Shown one piece after another: positions 13,631-50,333 of a stretch of 64,000 bases of DNA. Within the stretch, counting starts at the first letter, position 1. The number at the start of each line of letters is the position of its first letter. The DNA is from Podocnemis expansa (Eukaryota > Chordata > Testudines > Podocnemididae): assembly GCA_007922195.1 (NCBI GenBank), contig ML681981.1:17157861-17221860 (forward strand). The letters run 5' to 3'. Both the position numbers and the translations under genes were made by a program. The notes below the pieces were generated by a model. It was not told the DNA's origin and ran no database searches. It worked only from the letters and a program-made list of their open reading frames with translations.

Positions 13631-16600
13631 ACATGCAAAATAATACACAATGCCCTCATTTTCAACAGGTGATAAATCCAGAGCTGTTTCCCTCCCATTC
13701 TATTTTCAAGTTGTATAGGCATAAGTCATAGAAGTGCAGCCTAATACAATGTAAATGTAACAGAGTAATTGGAAACCTTGAGGGATGAATGATGAAAATA
13801 TTTTTCTTCATTTTATGTGGATTGTATAGACCACCATACCCAATCTCTCATAAGATGAGCTGGCAATCAAAGATAAGCTTTATGTAAAAAGAATAATTTT
13901 GAGTCTCACTGTTGGGAGCAGAACTTTTCCTCTCGAAAACCAGAAGTTTCATGTGGGACTGAAACTGCTTGCAACTGGGGTGAAAATAAAACATCACAAA
14001 TACTAGAACTGAAATTATAATGAAACACCAAAAGTTTTAAAGAAAAGCTCAAAATTTAAAAACAATCTTATAATCACCTAAGGATACATCTCCCAATTGC
14101 TGTGAAGCCACAAGTAACCACTTGTATTAGTGGCACTGGGAATACATGGAACATTAGTATATCCATCCATGTATGCCGAGAACAAGAAATACAAGCTAGC
14201 AAATTAGAATCAGAAACAACAAGGTATTTCCAGTGCAAGAAACATTTGTAAATGAGAAACCTTCATGAGTATTATCAAGAGGGTCTGAGCAAAGGATATT
14301 CAATCCATTTTCACATTTTCTTGATTTTGTTAGAATTTGTCAGTCTTAGACTGTGTCATGCAGACTACATGTCATGAGAGTCTGCAGCCTTTTTCCAAGA
14401 GGTGGAAGGCAAATGTGACAAATATGAAAAACTGTAATCTCTGTGGTTTTGGTCTTCATTGGCTAAAACTTCTAAAGTAGAATTAAAAATCCAAGAGTTT
14501 ATGATGAAGTTTTTATATATTGGATTGTCATTTATTAAACACTGTTGTTGAATCATGGGCAAAGATTGCTCTTTAAGTAGTGCTAATTGGTGCACATTTA
14601 TACCAGCTGAAGATTTCTCCTTTGGTTTAAATTTGGTCTCTCCATATGTATTACCCTGGATGTAGAGAGTACAGCTGTTATGTCACTTTAATTCCTAGGA
14701 AAAGCTCTGCTCCTGAGCAAATCAACCTACAGATTTTTCACCACTGTTATTACACAGTTGGCATGAACTCAACCATTTAAACTGTCTTCATGGTCACTCA
14801 GCAAGGATTGAAGGGAAAGTGGAAAGCTTTAAATGATTACGGTTTTCAAAGAAAGGCTAGAAAAATTTTTGAAGGTGACTTGCCTTAGACCAGCCTTGAT
14901 ATTTTTTCTTTCTCTCTCAAGAGTATGTGGTGGTCGCAGGGTTTTTTTTGTTTGTTTGTTTGTTTTTTAAATAAAAGTTAGGCTATGTTGCATTCATATT
15001 GTGTCCCTCCCTCAAACACAAACGAATTCTGATCTAGCCTGTATTTCTGAATCAGGGGTACATTGATAGAGAGGTTATAAAATGAAAGTTGACTTCCTCT
15101 CTGTTTGTGTAAAAACTGTCAAATGGCAGTTTTACCCCATATTTCATTATTGAAAAAAAATCATCTAGGTTTACTCTTCACAGTGTAACTGCTATGTGTA
15201 ACTACATGCCTTCACAATGTAACTACATGAGTCTTTCTATAATCAGAGGAGACATTTAGCAAACCAGTAGGCCAAGTGGGCAAATTATCAGTTTCTTCTG
15301 TCATTTGATGATACCTACAAGGAAACTGGTTGCAGGCCAATTCTTTTTCAATTACATAAAAGAGCAGGTGAATCAGTCCTTATCTTCAGAAAGCAGATGA
15401 TTATATCCAAAGTCATGACTTACATAGTCCATGACTATTCAACTCCATTGTCTGCAATATCAATTCACAGGGTGCTAAGTCAAAGCAGAATTTGGAACTG
15501 CATACAGAGAGAAGTTTTGAGGGATCTTAAGTGATTTCTGTGCTTCAGCTAAGGTGGGGGGGGGAATGTCTAAACTTTACAGACATCTGTTTTCTTAACA
15601 AGAAAAATAGGTTTATGAAGGCCAAGGTTGAAAGTAAAGACATGCCAGTACAGAACCATTGAAAAAGTAGTTTTTCTTATGCTCTTAAAGTTTCAAGGAC
15701 TATGTTTCTTAGTGGATATGCAATAGTTATAAAAAATGAATTTATTAAAGTTGTACTTTAATTAGAACCAGCATCTTTATACTGTAAGAGAAAAAAGATA
15801 AAAAGATAATGCTGGTGTGGTTATAAATGGCTTTCCAATGCAATGACACATTGTAGTAGCAAATATATCAGTGTACATGCTGTAACAATATGCCACATAT
15901 TTCAATCTGGTTTGCAGTGAATCACTAAGTTAAAACAAGTATGTATTATTTGAATAGCACTAAGGCACAGGAAACTAGTTAATTTCTGAATCGTTATACC
16001 ATGGGTGCAGGTTAATTTCCTAAGGGAGAAGCTAGGGAACAATGTGCTAGAAAGAAGGGAGGATTCCTAGCTCTTGGGAGCTGAAATGGGCCATAACTTA
16101 TGCCTGAATAAATTCTTGCTGTTACAAACTCTCCTCGAGTCCTTCACTTGCCCTGGCCTTTTATGTGACCCATCTACCCGTTCTGCCAAATCTTGCTCTT
16201 GCCTTACCAAACCAATCAGGAGGGGGAGATATGTTGCACTGGGGTGTCATGTTAGATACAGGAAAAACTGAGCATGAAATTCAGAGTGATTGAGAGAGTT
16301 GATGAGAGTACTCATTCAAGGAGTATGTGGCTGCTGTTCCACTGGGGAAAGGGTGTTCTGGTGTGCAGTCACAAGGTTGGAGATGGTTAAAGAGGTGGGA
16401 GAAGGAGAGAGCATGTTTTTGTTGAGGAAATGAAGAAAGGTCAATTTGTCAGATCCTCTCAGGTTGCAGAATACTGAAAAGAAGAACAGTCATCTTTAGA
16501 GCTCTAAGAGCTGGGTTCATTTTTATTTCAGCTTGTTTAATTATGTTTATATCCCCTATATAATAAACTTTCTCTCCTCCAGAAGATTTAACATTTTTGG

Positions 16601-16688
16601 AGGGAGCTATGTGGGATGGAGATGTTTTGGTTTATTTTAAAATGTGCCCATCCAAAATTCCAGATTGTAAGTAGTTAGGTCGTTATGA

Positions 16689-39781
<23,093 letters not shown>

Positions 39782-42507
39782 TGTATTTCTCTTACCTGCT
39801 TCTGCCTTGCTGAAGACAGCTTCCTGAGACATGGCTGCCAGCAAAACTGAAGGAATTGGGGATGATTAGTGCTCGGGGTCACCATGATGCCTTGATTGAT
39901 GCTGCTACAGTGGCATTAGGACTTATTGCTTAGATGACAATAGTGCTCTTCACATGTTTTATGTTTGAATTTAAAATAGCAGTTGACATGGTGGTCCTGA
40001 AGCAAAGCCTTTTCACCAGTAAAGAACTGTTTCTATCACTGCAATTATCTTGCTATGCTCTAACTATAATTTGAAAGATAACAGTGTAAGATACACTTAA
40101 AAAGCTAGTACTTTACAGATAAAATTATCAGTAGGATCAAACAATAATTTATTATGTACTGTAGTTACCTATGCTACAGAATCTGGGGTACTCCCACACT
40201 TCAAAGTGAGTTTGTAGGATCTTTTACTGCAGGCCAGTGTGAATAAAAAGGAGGACCAGTAAACTACTGGTCAATGAGTTCCTGTCAAAGCAGTGCTAAA
40301 AGCTGTCCTTCTCCCCCACCCCTAAGCAGAGTTCATGACAAGACTGAATGTTACCTTTTCTATTTCTTTCTGAATGATTTTTTTAAAAACTGAGATAACA
40401 AGCACAACTGCTACAGATTCTGTTGAAAACTGTTAAGGCAGGTATGGGTCGGTTCTCACATACAACTGAGAATATGATGTAACATCTTTTTTATTTTCTT
40501 TTGGTACAGATATATATTTGCATGAAAACTATTATAATTATTCATTTTACATATAAAAATGTGCTTAAGTAACAGTCCTAGAAACAGAATGACCGCATCC
40601 AACAGGTCTTACTAATTCTCTATTAGAAATAAAAACCGGTCTTAAAATAACTTTTACATTTAGAACGCCAGAAGGAATATCAAAGACCCAAAACATTCTG
40701 TATTAGGTGCTATATACATCTTTCATCTGTCAATATCAACGTTCAGCAATCAACAGGCATTTCAGAGATATGTAGCAAGACGCATCATTTTTAGTGATCC
40801 TCTTAAAACAGAAGATGCAAATATGGAGGTTTAAAGGAGTCTTTGCTTTTGCCCTGCGGTATTTGGGACCCATCACACTATTCTTGCTTTTTCTGCTTCT
40901 TTAAAAATATATTAATACCAAGGGGTGGATTGCAGATGACCTGGGCTATATTTTTATTACTATATTTCAAAATGTAACTGAACAAATGTTTTTGGTTACT
41001 ACACAGTATTACAACAATGAATCCTAATTGTCCACTTGGAATAATGGATGGGATTTTGATGGTGTACTGCATTAAGTGGAAAATCAATGCAAGTAGCAGC
41101 ATAGATCCACTCTATTTGTCTGAAATTTCCGGACATGAATATTTGCAGTACTCAGACACCTCAGTGAGTATAGTGAGGTGCACTGATGGCTACAGAGATA
41201 AGCCACAGCAAACTGTTATAAAAAAGAGAGGCCTGAGAATACTATCGGCCTGACTTCTTTATTCACTTCCACTGCTGTTATGTCACAGTAACTTAAGGAT
41301 GTCAGTAGAGTCACTCCTGAGCTACATGAGCGTGAGGGAAAAAAATAAAACCTTATTTGCCAACTAATCAGAGATGTCTTAGATTGAATGTAAGTTTACC
41401 CCTTACACCTATAAGCGGCCTTAGTTTTCAGAAATTGTAACAGATTTACCAAGACCTCAACATCTGATTACCAATGTACTATGTTATAGAGTCAAGATAC
41501 CTGACAACATTTAGTACCACATGGTTATTGGAGGGGACTTCTGTTCTAAATTTAGGGGACGAGCATGTCCCAAATACCACTGTGATAAATCATGTGTGTT
41601 ATTAAAATACTAATATATTAGGATGCATACAGTGGCCGCCACAGAAAACTAACAGCTGCTAACTGTTACTGCAAAGCACAGGAATCTAGGATCTGATCTT
41701 ATCCCACTGAAATCAATGGGTGTTTCATCACTGACTTCAATAGGAGCAGCCTCCTACTGAAGATTTTGTGGGTAATTAAGCATTTTTGTCTTTCCTGTAA
41801 ACAGAAGCAAACAGTAGGAGATTAATAGCAATGGAATGCCTACCATGAATACATTTTAGCAAGTTTTCGTATTCATGAGGACATATGTTGGTTTAATAAA
41901 GCATTTTAGATATAACATTGTCAATACATAGAATAAAAAATATATCAACATCATGTCTACGATTTGCCAGCAGACTAGAAAACCTCACTTACTGCAGGCC
42001 CCTTTAGTCTAGTTCACTGATTTTTACAGTTGCATATAGCAAGGTGAAGCAACATCATCAGCACAACATAATTGCAGATTACTTCTGCTATTCATTAATC
42101 ATGTGTGGTATTGCATTAAAATTTGTATACTTTGAAGCAATCATAAAAAATTAATAATTGCATCTACCAGGAATTACTTGTATACAAGTATAATGTATAC
42201 TTAATTTTGAACATTTAACTTAGGAACTTAAAATACTGTCTGAAAACAGACACTAGATACTAGGGCTAAAACAATTACATAGTCATCTTAGTTTAAAAAA
42301 AAATGTATTCACCTTATTTCTGTACTAAAACTGGATACTCCCTACCCCCCATTTTCTGACATGGAGTGATGTCGCTATATCTAACAGTGAAACTTGTTTG
42401 ATTTGTTAACTGACTTTCTTGTTAAATTCTTGTTCTTCAATATATCATTTGTCTCACTTCTAAACAGTCATTATAGTATGAGTACCTCGGATTCAAGTAT
42501 CAGTTAC

Positions 42508-42513
42508 AATAAA
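42508..42513 (+). terminator. PRKG1: Possible alternative PRKG1 poly(A) signal
   Basis: AATAAA in CAGTTACAATAAACTGAAG within the 3'UTR. A second internal candidate is AATAAA at 41895-41900. Use is unproven. Confidence 0.3.
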
Positions 42514-44264
42514 CTGAAGACTTGCCAAGAGAAAAGAGCATCACAGTATTTTTGGGTGAACTGAAAAGCTCATTTTGAAATACTCTTTCTGTAATATTAT
42601 CAGTTACTTTTGTTTGTTCCTTTCAGTTTTGTACATGTGCCACACACAATAATGTCTGAATCATGTGGCATGCAGTGTATTAATACAAATGTATTTTGAT
42701 ACAAATCTTCAGTCAACTTTTGTCATCTTTGCCAAGTATATTTTAAAATAACTTATGTGTATATCACCCCTCCATTTATATATTTGATTTATATTATACA
42801 TATATACACATTCACATCAGTTGATTGCATCTGTGTTGCCACTTCCTTTTTTTAGTCTATTTGCCGCCTTTATAGAAAGATTATGTATTTACATAAGGAG
42901 AAATCAGCTACCATATTTAAAACAAGTGTGTTGGGACTGAGTTCATAAGATACAGATGATCTGTAACTCATTTCACTGCTGCATTATATATTTAAAAAAA
43001 AAAAGCAAACTCTTGTTTAACAATAGGACCACAAGCAACTATTTATGTAAATAGGTATTTTTGTGTTGATATTTTGTGGTACACACAACTTTTTATTTAG
43101 ATTTCCATTGCATTATTAGTTTATTTCTTATTTGTAATGTAATGTTTTTAGATGAAAGTAGACTTGAATTAATGTCATAATTGTCAGTATTATTGCCTCT
43201 GTCAACTGTACTCTTACTCATCTGTCCCATAGTTCTGAACATGACCTAGCTATTTGGCATTGTTGCAAGTGCCTTAAATTCATGGCATCCTTTAAAAATA
43301 CAAATTTGGTGTTATGCTGCATGACAAAGACAAACACACCTCAAAATGTTGTCCTTTCTTAGCTTGCTGCGTTTTACAGTTCTTTCTGCTGACAATTTAT
43401 AAGCCTTTACTATATAATATTGATGAATTACAGAAATGATGAAGTTGTTCTCTAATTTCTGTTAAATGTACCGGAGCTGTGAATCTGTTAATGAGATACA
43501 GCGTCATTTCTGTGAAATGTATAAATGTACGTGCAGGTCAAATTAATATATGACATACTATCAGTCTGTATACAGGTATTCCTGTTTTGCTAAGCTGTGC
43601 AGATTTAAACTATAGTGCAGTAAAGTTCTAACATATCATATTTTATAAACTCCATTACAAATGTTCCACACAGAAAAAATGATTAGCAATTAACTGTAAT
43701 TTACACCAGATGAAGTCACATCTCAACATGAAACCAATGACTATAAAAGAAACATCTTGTTGCACCACTCAACAAAACAGGATCAGTGCTTTAAATGAGC
43801 TCTTGTATATGCAATCATTTCTGAGGCAAGCTCTCAACACACCTAGAAAGCTAAATATTGAAAGTGTTATTAGTTCTCTTCTTCCGTAACTGTCTACTAC
43901 ATAAACAGACATAACACTGAGACTTTGACAATTTCTCAAATGTTTCAGGCTTTACTAGCAAAGGGAAATTTCATTCGGAGTTGCCTATCATACTTGTTCC
44001 AACGTATGCTGTTTTTACACTGGTTGTTTTTTGTATTCTTATGGCTGTATTTCTTTGGTTTTCTTCTTACAAAGAATTCTACATAAAATAGGGGGGTTTT
44101 GTTTGTCAAAATACAATGTCTGTCATCAAATGGTCATTGACCAGTTGCACTCTTTTGATGTAGGTTTAAGAACTTTTTTCATAAACTTAACTGCTTTTGT
44201 TTTGCTCTGTATTTTCCCTGCAGCTGTAATTGCCGAGTGCCTGTTGTATACTTTATAGAGTTGA

Positions 44265-44270
44265 AATAAA
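44265..44270 (+). terminator. PRKG1: Probable distal PRKG1 poly(A) signal
   Basis: AATAAA lies in GAGTTGAAATAAAAATAAT, followed by the U/GU-rich stretch ACTGTTTTGATGTCTT about 20 nt downstream, the usual layout of a vertebrate cleavage site. Confidence 0.6.
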
Positions 44271-44290
44271 AATAATTACTTTTGAACACT

Positions 44291-47200
44291 GTTTTGATGT
44301 CTTATTCAATGTCAGATTTCTAGGTTTGTACAAATTGTACTTCAAAACAGAATCTAATCATATTTTATGATGTTACACAATGACTCATCTATTGGTAGAA
44401 AATGTTTCTTAAAGCATTTAAGTACTCTTTAAAGCATTTAATGCAGTCATGTCTTTATCAACAATATACACAAGGTAACCAAGCTGACGAGGTGAGATGT
44501 TCATGGTACCTCATGTTTCAGTTCAATACCAAAGATGTGTTAAATTGCATAGTGAAATTTACAATATGTATGAGCCCATCTATTTATCTGTGTGTACAAT
44601 AATTAGAATGTGTAAAAGAATTATCTACCTCTACTTTTATATGTATCTTACATGCATGCTGAAAACAAATATACTTCCAAGAGAAGTAAACTGGATCCCA
44701 AAATGTCTGACCATAATTAGCATATGTGCTAGGAAAATCAAAAAAGATTGATAAAACAGAAAATAGTCTGTAATGGCTATCCCTTAAGGTACATGTCTAA
44801 CGGTTAGTGAGTGATGAACTATGGACAATACCCCAGGGGCATGTGGATCACTTCAAACCTACCCACAGACATCTCTGTAATGAAGAACTCTGCTCTGTAA
44901 AAAGAATGCCTCATGTCATGCATAGGATGTGAAGAGTAATAAAATGTGGGCCTTGTAAAATAACAAGATTAAGCCCTGAGCTTTTGTGCCAAAAGCTCAA
45001 ATTGTGCAATAGCTACTTTTCAGAAGCGTGTGCCTATCCCTGTTGAGCAAATCATTTCAGCATCTGTGAAAATTTCACTGAAATAAAAGCCAAGCATATG
45101 CTTAACTGCTTTGCTGAATCTACCTAGAAGAAGCATACTGTGAAGAAATAAATAAAGAGTTGAGTGAGACAAACCGCTTTCCAAGGAAAGGCCACCTCAG
45201 AGCTACTGGGAAAATACCATGACTGATACCGTGACTACATATATTTCACTTTGTAGCCAGAGTATTTTATTAGGGCCTCTTTTATGTAAGTAGCTACAAG
45301 TAAGTTGCAAAATTAACAATTAACTCCACTCTGTAAGCTAGGAAGGGGATATCATATACAGAAGTACTTCACTAACAGGCAGCCACAAGCCACCATCTGA
45401 CATGGGAACACAGCAGCTGTTTTACAGTAACAATTTGGAACAAGGAGTAGAGATGAACCCAGTTGAAAAGTACAAAGAGAACTTAAGGCACCATCATGTA
45501 ATTAGCAGACTCAGCATTCTGCCAGAAATAAGAGTAGCTATGCTAATCAATAAATAATTTGCAGTCAGGGGGTTGCATAATGTCTATACAAATGTAAGGA
45601 TTGTGGTTTCACATCTCATCTGAAAAACAGCAGCATGATACCTAAAACCCCATGCTCCAACAATGGTTCATCACTGATCCCTAGAGTGTTTTACCTATGC
45701 CACTTCCTGCAACACCTGCACGAAGATATGCTTTGAAGGATAACCCTCTAAGTATTGACTTGGCCTGATCGACCTTTGCTTATATGAGCTGACAATACCC
45801 TAGCACAAGCTAACAATAGTACCAATAATGGGGTGGGTGGGTGGTCAGTATTGTAGTTCTAATTAAAGGATTGTATCTTTTGAAGTAACTGCCTCAGCCT
45901 GAAGAGAATGCACATTTATAATATGCAAAGCTTTGATAGTGGTATGGGTGCAGTATTTTCTCTACCTCATTTTACTTTCAAAACCATCTTTTAAATACCA
46001 TTTTCATGCTAATCATAGTTTTATCTAATCTTCATAAAGGCAATGTGTAAACTGAATAAATTGTACCCTCTTTAATACAGAAAGTCTGTTCAAAGGAAGC
46101 TGATTAAATTAAACAAATTGGTAAGGTGGAATGAAAATTAAGACCTTGCTGGAGCCTCACACCCACGAGCCATGACTCTTAGCCCACTACCATTGTACTG
46201 GTTATTCTCTTTTAACAGCTGGCTATGCGCATTGCATTAAAGACATGAGGTTCATTTTCAGCTTGGAGTGATTCCCACAATAAAGTTTAACCTTACTTCA
46301 AATGAAGTTAAGAAGCATTTTGCAGTTTACTTCAATGGATTCAGGCCCTAAGAGAGCTACATATAGCAAAGATGCCACTTTAGCAATGTCATTGCATGGG
46401 TCTCCCAGTTTCAATTTCAGAAGCAAAATATAGTCCCAGTAAGTAACACTGTTCTCTTACCTTTACACAAACAAAATGTCATCGGTTGCTTTCATCACCC
46501 AAATGCAGGCTCTTGTACAATCTATCTGCTTATAGAGGGGGAGAAAATTCATGCCGGCTAAAGTCAACAACTGTCCCAAAGTGAATAGTTACAGCAAACT
46601 GTTTTTTTTTTTCCACTAATGTTGTGGCATGCCCTCACAAAAATGGCCATTATACAAAGCTTGTTTAAAAAAAAAAAATGTACAAAGGGGCCTGATCCGT
46701 CACAGTCTGCAGATACCCTGCAAAGTTGCTCACTAGCCCCAAGTCACTGTACATTAGTGTCAGGAGAAATGATGTATTGTTCTGGAGGCTGAAGGCCAAC
46801 AGTTGTGAGGGCCAGAACTTTTTTTGCTGCCATTCTCAGACATAAAACAATAAATATATAAGCACCTTATTGCCTTGCCCTAGCTATTGTGGATCTTTTT
46901 TACGCATTCTCCTTTGTAGCCAGTATAATGCATTATGGGAATAACATTTCCCAGTTACTTACAAATGTGCAAGTCCAACCCAAACTGCCACAAATTGGAA
47001 AAGAGCCACCCAAGGTGGGTCCCAGACAACCACCTGAAGTAGCGCCCCCCCCCCATTTCAAAAGCATTTTTATGCTGTTGATTGCTTCATCTGTTCAGTC
47101 TCCTCATACCTGGCTGCAGGCTCCCCTACCAAAATTATCAGCTTTTAGCTACAGTATTTTTCATTCCTCACACCTATCAGGTAGACATGCTTAACAATCA

Positions 47201-48690
47201 GTATGAGAGCCCAATTCTAGTGTGGTTAGATCCCCCCCGTGCTTTCAAGTGGGCTTGTGAAATCCTCCCCCTCCCCAATCACTCAACTAATCCAGAACAT
47301 AGGCATCCTGACTTTTTGAGCAACATTAATGAGATAATTGCACTGGGCAATGGCCTCAAATTTAATTGTCATTTTCTACCTCTAGGGTGAGATTTTTAAT
47401 GTCAGAAATTCACTGTTTTGTTTGGGGGGGGGGTCATTCACTTGTCACCCCCCCCCAAACAGAAATGGAGCTGATCATATTGGCCCTTTATGCTTTGAAG
47501 ATTAAATGTGGGTTTATGGCTATCTAGCCCCCCCACACACACACACAAAAATGACTTGCACCATGCCCCATATTTAAAAGGATGGCTGAGTGGCTCCTTC
47601 ACATCTGTTGTAGAACTTACCCAAAGTTGTAGTGATAACTGCAGTGCTGGCGCGCCCACTGAAAGAAAACACCATTCTTGCCAAGCACAAAACCACCCTC
47701 ACTGCAACTGATACTCCCACACACAGGGAGCGTTGAGGAGCCAGCAAAAGGCCCCACCTGTGGACCAGCTCCCTGCCTCTGCCCTGACTCAGTGAACAGA
47801 CTTGTGAGCCCATCAGGCTAGTGCCAAGGTTTCCTGTATACCTAGGGCCAGTACCACCTCCCTTTAGGCACCTAGCACTGGTTCCAGGGGTAAAGTAAGC
47901 TGGACCATGCCAGACGGGCACGCCGGGCCCCACTATTTTTAGGTGGGCAGTGGGCTGTGCACCCTAAAAATAGAAAATGGAGCTGGAACACTACATTCCA
48001 GGGCCCACCATTTAAAACTACTGGGCACTGGAATGCAGCATTCAGACACCATTTTCTATTTTTTGGGAATCCACCAAACACTGAGCCCCTGACAAACCAG
48101 GAGGCCCCAGAATGGTGTTCCAATGCATTCCAGCAGGGCAGGGAGCTGCATCGGGCTGGGAGCTTTTAAATCTCCCACCCTGAGCCTTCTCCAACGGAGC
48201 ATGCTCACAGCAGCTCTGGCTTCCCGCTTCAGCTTGGCTCTGGGCTGCTCCACATTGTGGCCAGTTAAGGAGGCCCTGGGGGGGGGCAAGGGTGCAAGGG
48301 GGGCGTTGGCCAGTGCAGCATGGCTGGAGGCAGGGACCAGCAGTGAGACAAGCTGGGGTGGTGGGGGTGCAGTAGCCAGGGTGGGAGGCCAGGCACTTGG
48401 GGGGGGGTGTAGTTGGAGTGTGTGGGCACTAGCTGGGGGTGGATGAAGGGGGCCTGAACCTGTAGGAGGGGGGGAGGGCAGAAATTTGGGAAGGTTCCAG
48501 GGGCTGCCAAATTATCCTTTAACCGCTGACTGCTTCTGAGTCTCCCAACCACTTATACACGCCCTTACCGCTAGCATGGTGTCCCCCTTATCACCCTGTA
48601 GTATGCCATTTAGACCCCCCCAATTCCTGCACTGACTAGTCCTCTCGAGGGACTGCTGGCCTTAGGAGACAGATTTTTAGTTTCGTAGGG
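44291..48690. other. PRKG1-DKK1 intergenic region
   Basis: About 4.4 kb without a recognisable gene. The first 2.7 kb is AT-rich. From about 47000 the composition shifts to GC-rich, with poly(C)/poly(G) runs, a fold-back at 47966-48064 and a G-rich block at 48278-48478 that leads into the DKK1 CpG island. Confidence 0.75.
47966..48064. repeat. Imperfect fold-back (MITE-like)
   Basis: The left arm starts AAAAATAGAAAATGGAGCTG and the right arm ends ACCATTTTCTATTTTTTG; they are imperfect reverse complements with the centre near 48015. The two copies of the CATTCCAGGGCCC/GGGCACTGGAATG core also pair. This layout suggests a small non-autonomous DNA element. No clear target-site duplication was found. 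Confidence 0.55.
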
Positions 48691-48918
48691 CCGGGCAGGG
48701 CGCCTCATTTTGCAAACCACCAGCGAGCGCGAGTCTACGCGCGTGAGAGCAGCCCGCCGGGCTCCTTTGCGCTCCGGGAGCCGCGCGCGCTGCCTCGAGC
48801 GGCCACGGGGGGGCGCCGAGCGCGTGCCTCTTCAGCCGGGCGCAGGCTGCCCGGCTCGGCGGCGCGTCCCGGGGTGCGCTGAGCGGCGGGGCCGCCCCGG
48901 CGCCTTTCATCTCCGCTC

Positions 48919-48925
48919 ATCAAAG
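48919..48925. promoter_or_regulatory. DKK1: Possible TCF/LEF site upstream of DKK1
   Basis: ATCAAAG in CTCATCAAAGCTCGG is the reverse complement of the TCF/LEF core CTTTGAT. It lies about 1.2 kb upstream of the DKK1 start, inside the CpG island. DKK1 is an established target of beta-catenin/TCF feedback, so the site is plausible, but a 7-mer match alone is weak. Confidence 0.3.
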
Positions 48926-50061
48926 CTCGGCTTGACACGCCGGGAGCCAACCCGGCCCCGGCCCGCAGACGGCGGGGGTCCCGGCCGTGCACAGGCTGCG
49001 CCAGCGGCCGCCTGGCTCCCAGCGAGCGGGCCGTGCAGCCTCAGCACCCGAGGGCGCGGCCCGGGCCGAGGGGGTGCGCGGCTTTGGGCCCCGCACTGCG
49101 CCGCTGTCCCGCAGGGCCTGAGCTGGGGGCCGCATTCATTGCCTCTTCCTAGCGGGCATGGGGGGCAGCAGGGAGAGCAGCAGCCAGGGCCGGGAAGGCA
49201 GCGCCTGGCACTGCGGGGCTCGCCGCGCCCAGCGCCATGGCCGAGGTCTGACACCCAGCGCCATGCGGGCCCCACGAGGACTGGCGGCCCAGCCCGCGGC
49301 CGCAGCGCTGCGGACACACGTCGGACAAAGCGCCTGACGCGCCGAGGCTGGCGGGCACCTGGCTGGACGGGGCGCCCCCCTCCCCCCCCGGCGCCGTGCA
49401 GGCGGCTGCGGCCCCTCGCGCGGGAACTTGGCGCCTCCCCCTCAGAGCCGGCAGCGCAAGGCAGGGGGTCCCCTGCACCCCAATTCCCCGAGCCCCTTCA
49501 GTCACCGGCTGGGACGTGTCACCCGCCTCAGCGAGCTCCCCTCGGGACCCAGGTTCAAGTCCAGGGGCGGCCACTGTGCCAGTTGGGGGGGGGCGCTGCT
49601 CCTGCACTGGCCCTTGCCGCGGGTTACCAGCTGGCAGCAAAAGGCCACGTCCGCCCGTCTAACGTCACCTCCTGTGTGCAGCACTGTGCCTGGCTTTTCC
49701 CAGACGGGGTGACAGGACGCGGGCACGCGCACAACACCCTGTGTTTAGGGGGAAGTGGTGCAGGGCCCCCAAAAGCAGACGACTAGGCCATTCACACTCC
49801 GTTCCCCCCACGTGCCCTGCAACCTCCTGGCCAGGCTGATTCCCCCTTCACGCCGCTGTCATGTAGGAGCTGCTCTCCGGTGCCCCTAGCTTTGCACGTC
49901 GGAGGCAAAGGAGGGAGGCGGCCAACTCGGCGGGGGGGGGGGGTTTCAATGCCAGCCCCAGCCCAGGGGCGGCCCGTTTCCAGCAGCGGCACAAGCCCCG
50001 GCTGCTTCGCACTGGCAGCGGGCGGGCGGCGCCGCCCTGCCCCGGGGGCGGTCCCAGGCGC

Positions 50062-50067
50062 TATAAA
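50062..50067 (+). promoter_or_regulatory. DKK1: DKK1 TATA box
   Basis: TATAAA in GGCGCTATAAAGGCGGCGG lies 77 bp upstream of the start codon, with GC boxes just upstream (GGGGGCGG at about 50044, GGGGCGG at about 49967). Transcription would start near 50090-50095, giving a 5'UTR of roughly 45-50 nt. Confidence 0.75.
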
Positions 50068-50138
50068 GGCGGCGGGCGAGGGGCCGGCCGGCAGGTAGCT
50101 GCTGTCGGCGGCGGCTGGGGATCGCTGCCGCCGGCAGG

Positions 50139-50333
50139 ATGCTGCGGGGCGCGGCCCGCGTGTGCGTGGCGCTGGCGGCCGCCCTGTGCTGCTCCCCCTG
50201 GGCGCCGGCCAGCGCCGCGCTGGGCTCCAGCCTCCTCCACTCCAACGCCATCAAGAGCCTGCCGCCCGCCGCGCCCGGGGACCCGGCCTCGCTGGAGGGC
50301 GGCAACAAGCCGCAGCCCGTCGAGCCGCACCAG
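50139..50333 (+). CDS. DKK1: DKK1 exon 1: signal peptide and NAIK motif
   Basis: Sixty-five codons start [18 protein letters not shown] and end VEPHQ before GTAGGTG (phase 0). It holds the signal peptide, the conserved NAIKSLPP stretch and GGNK. The linker between NAIK and GGNK is shorter than in human. The intron that follows is only 82 bp (50334-50415). Confidence 0.95.

Larger units (their letters stand above)
39782..44290 (+). other. PRKG1: PRKG1 3' untranslated region
   Basis: This is AT-rich sequence immediately after the stop codon, largely free of recognisable interspersed repeats until the poly(A) signal at 44265-44270. Internal AATAAA hexamers at 41895-41900 and 42508-42513 could give shorter transcripts. 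The end at about 44290 is inferred from the last signal; transcript data would be needed to place it. Confidence 0.65.

Noticed and set aside
49149..49640. 163-codon open frame on the - strand
   Set aside because: Same cause: GC-rich, Ala/Pro/Gly-rich product, overlapping other open frames, no recognisable domain.
48710..49786. 358-codon open frame on the + strand upstream of DKK1
   Set aside because: It lies in the CpG island, where stop codons are rare. The product is low-complexity Arg/Pro/Ala/Gly, several overlapping frames on both strands are equally open, and no family motif or splice context supports it.
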